In this document: one piece after another, positions 1 to 13,029 of the stretch
How the letters are laid out: the number at the start of each line of letters is the position of its first letter
How positions within the stretch are numbered: position 1 is the first letter of the stretch
Translations under genes and position numbers: made by a program
The notes under the pieces: model-generated
Database searches by the model: none
What the model was told of the DNA's origin: nothing
The model's input: the letters and a program-made list of their open reading frames with translations, nothing else
DNA from: Toxotes chatareus
Lineage: Eukaryota > Chordata > Actinopteri > Toxotidae
Direction: 5' to 3'
Assembly (NCBI GenBank): GCA_016801885.1
Contig: CM028893.1
Span: forward strand, 9,561,950-9,625,949
DNA: 64,000 nucleotides

Positions 1-2169
1 ACACATTTTCCCATGGAACAGATCAATAAAGTATTACAAAAACAATTATTCTCTTTATTTCAAAATTCGCCTGCTTCAACAGTATTATTTGTAGACCTTC
101 GACAAATATTTCCTCATTCTTCCTTAGCCCACAAAGCTAATAGTTCAATTGATTTTGGCAACATGACTGGTGTGTCTGTGCTTTTTCCTCTTTTGGCAAA
201 GAACTGGCACATATTAAACATAATAATGGATAATGAAAGGAAACAGAGAGGTGGAGACACCAAGGAAGGCTTCAGTTCCATCCTGAACATTTTAATAAAA
301 TACATTAGAACCATTTGGAAACACAGACATCACATCCTGTGTCTGCAGATCATTCATAATAACTCTCCACCCTGTTCAAATTCACAGTTATCCAAAAATA
401 CATTTCCTGAAACAGGGGGGTGGTGATGCCCCTGTCCTCCGCACAGATGTTCACTGTTGTTGTGAGAGCATCGCTCTGTCACTTTGTGTATTTCAGAAAA
501 GTCTGTCAATCTGTCAGAGAATTGCTTTTTTTTGTTTTTTGATGATGTGTTGATAGCTGCATATGTTTTGAATTGAATTTACTTTTCAAAAACTTTGTAC
601 CTTTCATGATTTTGTTTTTAGAGAAAAAAAGAAAAAGGCTGCCTTGTTGCCTTTTCTCAAATTTGCGGGTCCATCACAACCGATGGCTTTCTTTTTCATA
701 TCAGCTTACAGTTTGTTTGTTTTTTTATTTTCTTTTCCCTTTTCTTATTCTTTTTCTGTCTCGTATTGAACAGTTACCACTGTGGGTGCTGCTGTGGACC
801 TGTGATGTGTGTGTGTGTCTGTACTTGTCTGTTTACAATTGTTTGGTATCTCTCATGTTTCCACTTTGCTGGCTTTGATAGCACAATGTCTTGGGCGGTA
901 AGGGAATGGGCTTTACAGCACCAGCTTCAAGTCTTCTTTTATGTCCGTTTGAAAAGTTGCAGAGGAAGATATCTGAGAGGCCTTTTGAGCGTGCATCGTT
1001 TGAATGTAAACCCTGTTTGGAACATGATGCGTTGCATTACACTTGAGCCATTTAGCTGTGCAGTAAGCCAGGGTGATTTACAACAAGTTTGAGATTCAGT
1101 GTCCTATTCAAAGACAAACAGCTTTTGAAGACAACAAACATGTGAGGTGCCAGTTAGAGGACAGTGTGCTAAACCCCTCGCCTGAGCAGGGATGGTCCAA
1201 TCATCGCTTAGCAACCGTAACTGGGTGCAGCTGACCTGTCTCCTCTGAGGTTAAAAGTGAAAACAAACGGTTTGAAAATAACTATAAAATATGTATGAAT
1301 GCTAAGCAGTCAAACACGCCGGGGCCAAAATAACAGCTTGATCTTACGTTTTTCTTTATCAGACTTATAATACTAGAACTTACTGCAATACCCTGCAATA
1401 ACCAAACAGTTATTTTTCTCTATTTCCATGTGTGAGGATGCTGAAGTTTTGCCTGGGATGCATCCTTAGCCTCAGTTTGTTAGCATGATATCATGTATGT
1501 AGCCGTCAGGTGCGTTTTTTAGACAGGGTTTCTGTTTTAAGTCAGCCGGAAATCAAGGGCCCATCAGCTGATAAATGAGACAGGGTTCAGCTCTGCTCTA
1601 ACCACAAAACAAGACAGTCGCACATTTTTATGCTCTGTTGGTTTCCAGGTTGAGACAAATTAGTGGATTCACAGAACTGTGGCTGTCTCATTAGGAGCTA
1701 TATTTTTTTAATTGTATATTTTAATTAGGTGTTGTCTCTGACTGAAACTACCCCCTGCCTCATCTCACTTGAGGCTTGCAAATTTCAGAGAAGCAGCTAT
1801 CTGTATCTGTAGTGCTAGAGTTTGCACTTTTTTTAGCTTTGCAGTATATTGTTTTTCCAGGGGCTTTTCACCAATCGCGGCTCATCCTGTGTTTCAATTA
1901 CTTTTGTCTTAGGCTGAAATTGTCTGTATCACTTTGCAGTGAAGGCAGCCAATGTAACTCACTGAAGGGCTGGAAAAATGATGAATTAACACTATAATTC
2001 AAAGACTTTAAAATGCCCTAATCTCCCTTCGTCTAGTTTCCTTCCTGGCTTTTCTTGATTTCTTTCCCTCTTGCTTTCACTCTCTTCCACACAATCACAC
2101 TTGTATCCTCATTCACGATACCTCTCTTTTTTCTCTGTTTCTGTCTCTCAATCATGCACGCGTCCACAG
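1..2169. other. Non-coding stretch upstream of first visible exon (probably intron)
   Basis: No exon with ARAP similarity is visible here on either strand. The missing early part of the PH1 domain was looked for and not found, so this is best read as the 3' part of an intron. It is T-rich in places (for example 500-800) and ends in a pyrimidine-rich tract and CAG acceptor at 2167-2169. Open frames such as 13-426 show no domain and no codon pattern that I recognise. Confidence 0.6.
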
Positions 2170-2363
2170 GGGAGCGCCAGGAGTGGATGGAAACTCTTCA
2201 GACGGCCACGCGCCCCCCCGCCTGCGGCTCCCAGAAGCCCTCCGACAGCCTCGCGCGCCCCTCCTCCACAAACAAGCGAGGCTTGCTGGAGCTCCGCGGT
2301 TACAAAGGCAGAGTTCTGGTGTCCCTGGCGGGGAGCAAAGTCAGGCTCTGCAAAACAGAACAG
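2170..2363 (+). CDS. arap2: arap2 exon 1 of window: end of PH1, linker, start of PH2
   Basis: The exon follows the CAG acceptor at 2167-2169 and ends at the GTACTT donor at 2364. The first two bases complete a codon begun upstream; the exon ends on a codon boundary. It encodes fragment residues 1-65. ERQEWMETLQTAT is the C-terminal helix of a PH domain with its invariant Trp (residue 6). A Pro/Ser-rich linker follows, then NKRGLLELRGYKGR, the first strand of PH2. This block is locally GC-rich compared with the flanking introns. The open frame begins with a Met at 2055, but that lies in the intron and is not a start. Confidence 0.88.
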
Positions 2364-5300
2364 GTACTTCCACCACCACTGGGACTTCCTCTCCACAGGA
2401 TGACAGCTTCCTGTTTGAAAAAGGAAGATAATAATCATAGCCTATTTGAAGCAGATGAGGCGGAGATGAGGAGGTTCGTGAGAGAGATGGAGATGTTCAT
2501 GAATGTAATGCAAAAAGTAAATATATACGTGTTGAAATGCTTCAGGTTTCACTGAGGTACAGTATATTGCTAGTACAACCACATGGTAGCATGTAACCAA
2601 CTTATTTATGCAACTTTATTGACCAGATGTGTTGTTAGTGGGAGCAGTGCCTTATTAGCAGTTGGAACTGGGACAATCCTCAATAATGACCAAACAAATC
2701 AGGTCCTCCTCAGTGCCAGATTAACCCACAGGGGGACCTGGTTGTAATTTTCTTAGTAATTAATGTAAATTTTGAGTCAGGGACCCTCTACAAGACAGTC
2801 TGATTACCTGATTACATTATTACCTGTCTTCAGGTAGGATCCATCTTGAGGCCTTTATTTTAATAGATAAAGTTCTAGCTTTGCCAGGCTGGTAATCCTG
2901 CCTAGCTCGTCTCATCAACTTTAAAAGTAGTACAGTCCAGACTAGTCAGGCAGAAGCACTGTAAGTGGCAACGACTGCCCTGGGCCTTTTTGCTCCTAGT
3001 CCCGGATCACTCTAAAGAGACACTTTAAAGTATCATTGTTGCCCAGTGAATGACCAGTAAGTCTGGTCAGCCCAAGTGACCCCAAGTGATCCTCTAATGA
3101 GCCAAGTGCAGCTTTGGTAGGCCCAGTTTCCCTTTGCTGGCCAAAATTCTTCCCTAATTGGCCCAAGTGCCTCTATATTTAGAATGTCTCTGCTCTTGTA
3201 TGTTCTGTTCATGTGACCTATAGGGCTAAAAAAAAAAAAGCCCTAACAGTAATTTGCGGAGCAGTGGCAGTGTCCCTTTTTTATTTTCACCCCAACCCCT
3301 TGGAGAGTCTGTGCACGCCACAGCTGGAGAGCTAACGCCACACAAATCTTTGAACACTTTCATGTTCAAAGCTCTGTTGAAAACTCTGGATCCTGCTCTT
3401 CCTGTAAAGCGACTCCAGTAACATCTCTTCAGTAGACAACCACATTGTCTTTCCAGTACCACCTTTAGGCCAGATATTGGCTAATTTGCATCAAAGGATA
3501 GCAAAGTTGTTGCGTTTTTAGACTTTTGCTGTTGTTGTGCCAGATTCACCGTGGCAAACAACCTTGGTTTGCGGTTGGTTGGTCAAGTTATCTGTAGCTA
3601 TAACATCCATTCTTGCATGACGGACATGAGTGACAGGTTGATGGCTTTTTGGGGGATAGGTATGTCAAACAAGTTTTTTTTTTTGTTCTTCTTATTGTTT
3701 TTTGAAAGAACGATCTGTGTTATGATTTCACTAATTCCTTTTGATTGACACTTTCACAAGTATTGCTGACAATTTCTGCAAAACCTTTACGGAGCGAGAC
3801 AAAGAAGAGATTGATGTGAAAGGGAGAAGAGAGAGTTGCACTGAGACTCCTGTGTGTGTGTGTTGTCTGCTGAAATTCATAAAGTTAGGTATTGACCATC
3901 TGTCCATTCACGGGTGTGGCTACTATCGATGGCTGTCAGTGTTCTGTTATTTTGTGGACGCGAGCTGAAACCCACACTTGTCTCTGTGCAACTGCAGTTT
4001 CATCTGACTGAATGTGAACTGTCAGAAGCTGGACAGGTGTCACAGTGTCATTAGTATGCAAGGATCTCCCAACTGCAGCGCCTCGTCCATTGGACGTATT
4101 TATGCAAATACTCGGTGCACAGCAGTAAGACGGGGAGGGAGAAGTCGCAAGCGCTGGCAAAAGACAGTTTGTTTAAAAGTAAGAGAAGTTCATACTATTA
4201 AAAGATGACAGCTGCGCTGACTTCACTTTGTCAAGGTCCAAAACATTGTCAGGACGAAAATATTTACCAGTGTTTCTGACACTGAATGTGAGACTGGAAT
4301 CCTGGAATGGGGTCTATCATGCAATTAATGTGACCCTTTAAAAGCTGTGGCATTTTTCATTTGCTTAAACTCATCATTACTCTCAGATATTGAGAAAATT
4401 TGCACGCCACTTTAATGAGTGAATATATTACAGAAGGAGAGAACCAGCTTTTTTTTTTTTTTGGAAGACTAAAATGTGCACTTTGTTGTGCTTTTTTTTC
4501 TTTTTTTTTTTCTTTTAGAAATCTGTTTTCAATGTTTTTTGCACTTAATTATATTTTAGCATATTTCCCTTCTGTTAAATTTGCAATTATCTACTGATTC
4601 AAAAAACGTATTAAGTATTCACAAACATATTATTTGTCTAAATATATCCAGTGGTTTCAGTGCATATTTATGCAGAAACTTGTTGGACTATTAATCAAAC
4701 TGTTTCTCGTTTTATTAAACATGACATGAAGCTGATGGGCTGTGTTTGCTGTGAAGCAGATTTGTGTGACTGGACCTCCTGAAATTTTAAGCGACCATAC
4801 TTTCTGGAAAGATGGAAAGCTCTAACCTGAGAGAAGAGAAAGATAAAAACAAAAGTTTCTGAATGTTGTCTTACAAAAGTTTAGTTTGATCTTCACCTCA
4901 GTCTGTGGGTTGAAATCCTCAGCTTCTCTTTCAGCAAATATCGACAGTAGTGCACTTGCCTTTAAAACTTTATGTGGCTTTATTCCCATTACCTCTGACT
5001 TCATGTCTTCTTCAAGTGTCATATTTACTTTATGGTCTTGCCTTGTTTTCTTTGCAGTTACCAAACAAACAGCTGATGTGTAGGGTCTTAAAAGTCAGGA
5101 AAAATCTGGAGTCTAGAGTCTAGAGCCTTTTGGAAGATGGATACAGTCCTTATGTTTCTGATGAATATTTATAGTAAATGACTTCACCTGACTTAGTATT
5201 TCACTTATGTAAATTCTGGTGACTTTTGAGAGATGGATCTAAGAAGAAAAAAGAATGGTCAGTACTGATGAAGCCGAGTGTCAAGATTAATTACTCTTTT

Positions 5301-8300
5301 TTTAGTACCTGGTATTGATCAAGCTCCAAAACCCCTGGAAGATATTTCCCACTATGCAACTCCATAGTGCTGCATATTAACCAACCATTTGGTCGTCTGA
5401 AAACAAGAGAGGCTCTTGTTTTCATATGACCACAGGCCCCAAAGAGTCCTTTAAGTAGCCTGTTTAGTATTACTGTGTACTGTGTAATTTATTCTTACAG
5501 ACTAATATGCTCTTCCATAGCTTACATCTTTTAGCAGTAAAATAAAGCAGATACTTTTTCTCTTACTCATAGTTTCTCTTTTTTATTTGATGTCAGTCCA
5601 ATTAAGCCCTGATAGTCCCTGCACACGCTCCGAGACTCTGTTCCCTGCCTACTCCTACAAGATATCCTATCTGAGATGGAGAGATACCTCACAGCACTGA
5701 TACTATTTCTTAAAGTGCCTCACACGTATTTGTGTGCATATTTGATAATGCTGCACGCATTCAACTCATTTCCATCCCTCCTTGGCTCTCATTTCGTTTC
5801 GCTCGCTCTTGTAGTTTTGTTGTTTGCCTTTCATTATTTTCTTCATTAAGGTGAACAAACATCTTTGTTAGAATTCTCTTCTGGGTATCACTCCATGTCA
5901 GCACATTTCCACTTCCTTGATCTGAGACAGCGGGAGAAACGGAGGGAAGGAGAGAATCTGAGAGAGAACAAATTAATTGTATTATTTCAGCTTACAAGCT
6001 AAACCCCCGGCATAAATGCAGCGGCAGCGGCAGAGCATTTTTCATAGAGGACGGCAGACAGCAAATGAAAAGACAAGGGAGGAAGAGACAGAAACAAAGA
6101 GATAGGACTAGAGAGATGAAGTGAAAGGGATTGTGGGGGGGGAGTGCTTTGGTGCAGGGGTCGCATGAGTGAGAAACGAGCGTTGGTGGGTTATAAGAAA
6201 AGGAGAGAGTGATGGAGAGCAAGAGGGAGGTAGACCGTTGCCCCGTTCAAGTTCAGTGGAGTGCAGTATTTAATCTAACATGATGAACGAGCTATTGGAA
6301 ACATCATCCTCCCAGCTCCTCCCTCACCACCCCTACCCCATTTCTCATGGACCGTAAGCTCCGTGATGGAGCAGTGTTTAAGGTCATTTAAACACCAAGG
6401 TAAAGAAAGTCAGGCTGTGCACAAAGTGTGTCACACACACACACACATTTACTCTGAGAAAGATCTCCCTGCCATGGGCTGCATAGGCTGATCGTTACAA
6501 CCACAGCAACTTGTTTCATGTCTTATCATCTCATACATCACAAGTGTTATCTGGTTTGTCTTCACTCCAGTAGCTGATTGATTGTTTGTTGGATGATCAT
6601 ATTTCTTGCTGTCATCTCGGATGTAAACCAGTTCGCACAAGCTGTGCTGAACCCAGTTTTTACAATGAAATCTTGGCTCACGATTGGCTGAGCAAAAATG
6701 TTCACCGAAAAATGCACTTTAATTCCTGCTTAACAAAAGTTACACATACATTAGAGCCTTCGCTGGTGGAAAAGGTATCCTGAGTAGACAATAACAGTGA
6801 GACTGGGGATTTAATTAATCTCTGCTTTAATTAAATCTCTTTCTCATTTGCTCTTAAGATCATCTTTGTAACAGTTAACAGCATCTCAACACTGCAAGGC
6901 TGTTTTGTAGAATTTGTAATGAGTTTTGTTTCTTTTGCCATACCTGACACACCTCAGAGAGCAAATCTAAAAGACAAAGTGTACAAAGTGATGGATAGAC
7001 TGACCAACACTTAAATCCCTTGAGCCAGCATGGCTCAAAAGTGTTTATTAATGCATCTTTAAATATTAGATCGAATTTACAAAGTTTAAAAATGTGAACA
7101 ATAATGTGATTCACGCTGAGATCCAACCAGATTGGGGCTAAACTGTAAACTGACTCGTTTGGGATTAGAAACTCAATCTCAGGACCTTTATTTTGTCAAA
7201 CCTACTTTTTTACCAACTCAACTTAACTGACACTGAAGCCGCAGTCAGACTCATAAAGACTTTATAGCTGTGTTCCACATGCACAGTAAAGATTTATGAA
7301 ATATTTTTGACCAAATGCGGCTGACAGGCCAGTGGTGTGACTTTCACTGGCTGCTGGTTGTAGTTTAAAACCTCTCCTTCAATACATAATATATTCTCAG
7401 AATTTATTTTGCTTTTATTTATTTGTCTTTTTCTGCATCTCTTTTAACCACTATCATTGTCTTTAGCTCCTCACTGTCCTTGGCCTCTCTGTCTCAGTAC
7501 CTGATGTTTAAAATAATCAAAAGTCTTTTGTCTCCATTGAGTGTGTGCTCTTTTAAACTCACCTATCCCTCTGTGAGACGGTCTTACCCTGCATGCTTTT
7601 AGAGCAGCTTAAGTGGTTGAGTGGACATGGAATTCGAGATAGAAGTAGAGGCCGCCTCTTCTTGTCTGGCTTCTTTTAGAAAAGCTCGGCACTGTGGAGT
7701 GACTGACTCACACAATAAGAGGTTGGAAAGCTTTGAAAGAAATTATAATTGGATGCATGACTAGAATATTCAGTGTGGGCCTTTGCTCAGCACTTACCAG
7801 GTTAAGGTTATTCGTTTTAGGCCCGGGAGAAATCCTTTTTCTCACATGGTGTAGGAATTTGGTGTGTTTACTTGATTTGAGTCGATTTTTTTTTGCACTT
7901 TGAGTTGAGTTTAGATTCTTTGAGATGTTTGATGTAGTATGGTTTGTGGACAGAAAGTAGAAAATTGCAAAAAATCGCACAAAAGTACAAGCATTTGCCT
8001 AAGGGCCTTTTCCCCTTTCCCCCTGTAAGCGCCATTATTGCCACCTACCCCTTGGCTGTTGTAATTGGGTGAGTTATTTTTACCTCTAATGCCTCTCCTT
8101 CCTCTTTCCATCCCTCCTTCCTTCCATCCTTGGTGAATTAATTGGAGAGGGCAGGAGGCCACTGCACATATTGGGTAGGTAACGAGTGGCGAGGGCTGGA
8201 CGGCCGCTAACACCCAGCGCTCTAATTGGCTGCCTGAGAGGGATGAGGGTCATTAGGTATAGGTGACTGCTTTGCCCTCTCAGCACAGTCACACTCGTGC

Positions 8301-11300
8301 ATGTACATTCAGAGAAGTGGGAACGCTCGTGCATTTGCGTGCACGTACAGCCGAGACGCTGTCCTCCTCCATACATCCTCCCTGTACGAAACAGAACAAT
8401 TATACAGCCATACATGTAAACCATTTGTCCTTCTGCGTTTGAATAACTGCTGTGTATTGCCTTGAGATCCATGGCGAGAGCTGGATGCTTAGTGAGAATG
8501 AGCTTTGAATGAGGTCGGTTTATACTGTGTCACCCTCGCGCTCTCATTATTATTATTATATAATATAATTGATAGGATAGAGAGGCTACTTTGTGCTGCA
8601 CCGGAAGCCCCTCACATCAAAACTTTTAGCTCAATTAGGACCTGGACATACAGTGAATTCACTTGTCTCACTCACGCTCTCTTGCTCTTTTCTTTTCTTT
8701 ATCTTTTTGTCTTTTATGTCATTCACTTGCTTAGATTGTCTTAGTTACTCATAACGTTTCCTAGGATCAGTCCACACTAGCTATATTTCTATTCCATTTT
8801 CTCTGTCTCAATATTATTGTGCAGAACTGTTAGGAAAGGAGAGGGAGTCCTCTAAATTTGCTGAAGTAGTCTAATTGGGGCTAATGATGGTCAAATGAAG
8901 ATTTTGACAACATTAGCCCCAATTGAACCAACCCACACAACACTGAAAGATCAGGTTGGAAATCCTGTGGCACGCAAATATTTAAGTGACTTCCTCTTTG
9001 TGTTGCAATCTGCAAAATTTAGCTGCCCTGAGAAGTTTGTTGCTAATTAGTTGAAGAATTCTGCAAGAGATGTGGCAGCGTTCTTCCCCTCATACATAAA
9101 CACACACGTCTTTGCGCTGCTACATTAGGCCATGTATTCCCAAAAAATGCCTAATCAACAAAGATGGTGTCGATTCATTTTCTTTTCTTTGTTTGGTGTA
9201 ATTAGTGTAAATTGTTTTGCTGGTGAAGAACAGTTAGCACAGAGAAAACACATGCTTTGGAGCTGGCACAGCATGGCAGCATTTAGCGCTCCTCGCTAAG
9301 GCTGTATTTTGTGATTCGCTGCTGAGCACTGGCGCAGATCCTGCTTTGTTCTGGCTCTTTCTACACACACGCACGCGCTCACACACACACACGCTTTCTT
9401 TCTGTAGACTGCTCAGCTGACCCCTCACCCGTCTCACCCAATCTCAGTGAGGATTACCAAGACCTTCTCTCACTTATACTTTCTCCCTCATTCCCCTTCC
9501 TTTGTGTTCTTGCTGTCTTTCTCTTCCCCATCTTTTGACTCATGTGTTTTGGCGTTGTCTATGTGCCTCAGTAATGGAGTGAAGTGTGTATTTTTCTGTA
9601 TTGAAACGTTGGATGCCTCGAGCTCTAGGCTATAGAAAATGGTCTAAACCACTGTGAGTGTGAAGTGGAGAAGGGAGGGGCGCGGTACGATGCAGAGTTA
9701 CAGTGGAGCTTATGAAAACTCTGCCTCTGCATCTAACCCCTATTTCTGAAATGGGCCTCTGAAAACATCGAGGCTGAAAGCTTGGGTTGGTTTGGATTCC
9801 CCAGATGCACCTTTGCCTTTTGCAGAGCTTTGCTGAATCACACAGGTATACACACACACACACACACTCACTCAATACAAAACACACTACAGCCTCTCTA
9901 TCCTTTCCTGTCGCTCTTTAACACTTGCACACGTCATGCACAGACCAGGTTTATGCGTCATCGGTGTGAAGGAGAAAAAGCTGAGAACTGTTGGGTGTGT
10001 TATCGGTCTGTCACAAACTATTTTCAGCAGGCCTCTCTCTCACATGTCTAACTCTATATTCAGTGCCATTTCCTAAAAGAACAACACAAAAACAGCCCAC
10101 AGGAAAGACCGAGGTTGAGAATGTAGCTGCGGTGATCGTTGGTCCTCTTTGGTGTTTGTTAGTTTTTATTTCGCCAAATGACATTCAAGCCCTGTGCGAG
10201 AAACAAGTTGTGACTTTAATGAGGTGACCTGTTGATCCCACCTTATTAGAAAAGGTCTCTAATTTAACCAAAAAGGGCTTGAGATGGTGTCTTGTGAAGG
10301 CCCCTAACATTTGCAGGGTGCTTTGGGAATACACTTTCTCTTTTCTGAGTGTTATAAATAGTTTCTGGATTCATTTAGAACATTTGCATGAGAAGATTGG
10401 TAAAAGTGAATCTGGGAGGTGAATAGTTTAGTTGAGTGTAGAGGAAACAGCTGGCACAGCTCTGTCCACAGGTCTTTATGGCTAGTTACTGGATAGTAGA
10501 ACTATTTATTGAAAAGCAGCAGTCAGGTGCAGAACTTTACAGAGAGACAGATTATCTGTCCAGTCTTTATGCCAGCCTTGCTCTGCTCCTGGCTCTACCT
10601 CCACACTTGACAGACGGGCAGGAAAGTAGCATCAATCTTCTCATTTAACTCTTGGTGAGAAAGTGAAGAAGCTATGTTCTTATGGGGGAAAAAGGGTGAT
10701 AAATTGTTAATGATTTGAAGCGACTCTGCTGTAACTACCTCACACTTAATTAAAATTAAATTTGTGGATCTCCATCTCTCTGCTTGTCTTTTTCCAGGAC
10801 TACAAAGCGGGACTGGCTATTGCTGAAGTGGAACTGACTGCTGCCAATATTAGAGACATGGACCGCAGGGGCTTTGAAATCAACACACCCTTCAAGAACT
10901 TCTGGTACGTGTGCATTTGTGCATGTGCATGCGAATGAGTGTGTGTAGCTGTGTGTCTGACTAGGTGTTTGTATTTCTTGCCCCCCCCTCCACGCCTGTC
11001 CCACAACAAAGAAAGCTATTCATGCTAAAATGTGTGTGATGCATGATGTGTCTTTTTACGTGTGAGAGAGAAAAGTGCCCTCTCTCTGTTTGATCTCACA
11101 GCTTTTTCCTTAACATATACTCTGTCTCTTATTGCTTTTTTCCATCATCTAAAAGAGAGAATGTTAAGTGAAGGGATCTCTCCTTGAGTACAGACCCCTC
11201 AGAATGATGCAGTCAACAGGTTGACACTGTAGTACACCTCCGTATTTGTTTAAAACCTAACTGCGGGAAGCAGCAGGATGTCAGGACCCAGTGCATTATC

Positions 11301-12952
11301 ATCTCATCTCAGCCATATAGTTTGGTGTCCTTCACATCAACTAAGCTTCTTGCTTCACTGTATATTAATCTCAATAATCATATCTCATAAAGCATCCAAA
11401 TTCATTGCTAAAAGGTGAGGGCAGGCATTTTGGTTAATCTGCTCTTATGCATGTAAGGTATTAAGAGTCTCACAGTGTGATAAGAGTTTAGGGTTCTTGT
11501 AGGGAAAGAATATTCACACAGTCATATCAGATTTGCCCTTTTTGTCTTTTTCATAACCATGGCTTTTCGTCTTACCTGGAGAGTTGGAGCATTAAGTCAC
11601 ACTAATACGGTTTGTAAAGAATTTCTCCTGAGACATATCTATAAAGAAAACAATGATGATTTATTAATTTTTTTTTGCTGTATACACAACTTTCTTACTT
11701 TCTGTCCTTCAGTACTGTGAAAATATAAAACCATTACTTATCTTAGAAAGAAAATCTATTGAAAACAAAACTTCAGGTGAGGCAAAAAAAAGAGAAAAGT
11801 ATAAGTGTTCTTGATTATTATTGTGACCAAATATAATATCATTCTTTGGATATGAATGTCATATATAATCATCACTGTTTGGTACAATGCAATTGAACCT
11901 TGGTGTATTTGCCCTACAGATCCATTGGTAGCGTGAAAGCTGCCACTCTAGTTGGGACCAAAAAAAGTCCAGTTGGACTCTGGTGCCGTTCTATGGAAGT
12001 GATTTGTATGAACAGTCTTACTTTGCATTGGGTTGACCATAATCAGTTATTACACGTGAACTCTTTGTGACAGAAAAGATAAATAAACAGAGCTAAAATG
12101 ATTAGTCCCGTAATGTCACCAACAAAAATAAAAGTTACTTAGCTAGTACAGTGAAATTCACTCTTATTGCCAGACAGTTAAACTAAATGTACACACTTAA
12201 AATTCAAAACATAGTGTGTTTTCCTTTGAGATGTAAGTTGTGAAACTAATGAGCAGGCATGTCACACAGTTGAGACTCAGCCCTAATGAGACAAAAAGAA
12301 TCTTACGTGTTTGTTTTTTCGCTGTATTTTAGTCACGCTCTCTTTCAGTCGTGTCAGATCTCTCTCACAAACCACCTCGTCGACCACCGCCACCCTCCAC
12401 ACACCTCACAGACTTATTGGTCATTGCCGTACACACACCACATGTGAACAGATCTCTGTACAAAAAATCCCTAATTATCAATCAGGATTTTTCTATGAAG
12501 TCTCCCCATGGGAGCTTGGTGCAGGTGTCTCTACCCCTGTAGGGCACAAAGCCTTTCAGGCGGCTCTGGTCCCAGAGGGCCTACAATCAATGAGCGCGCT
12601 GCTTGTTTGTGCTGTAATGGCCCATTTAGAATACAACCGTCACAGCTGCCTGGACAAAGCACGGCTTGTTTGTTTGTATGTGCTTGTTCACTATCTTCTC
12701 TTCTTTTTTACCCCTTCCTTTTTTTGCCCATTGCCTTGTGTAAAGACTTTTTTTCCCCTCATTCTTCTACCTGTCTGTTGTATGTACGATCGATCTGTTT
12801 GTGTCAGCTCCCTTAATGGTCCCATCGTTTGGCAGCTTCGTTAATACGCTGGGCGTAATTGCCATTTTGTGTGCAACAAAAAAGAGGTGGAATTAAAATG
12901 AGCTCAGGTCTCCCGAATTGTTTTGCTGAGGTGATTGCTGAAAGGTTTTTAT

Positions 12953-13029
<77 letters not shown>

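Noticed and set aside
2055..2555. Frame starting with Met at 2055 that covers exon 1
   Set aside because: The first part is an intron ending at the CAG at 2167-2169 and the last part reads past the donor at 2364; only 2170-2363 is coding.
8086..8472. 128-aa minus-strand open frame in intron 1
   Set aside because: No recognised domain and no splice or promoter evidence for an antisense gene.
12311..12844. 177-aa open frame (+) in intron 2
   Set aside because: No domain, low-complexity stretches, no splice support, and it lies between two arap2 exons; consistent with chance.
12963..13027. Possible CRISPR-like or spaced repeat array
   Set aside because: It is a simple TG dinucleotide run with no spacers; the DNA is eukaryotic.
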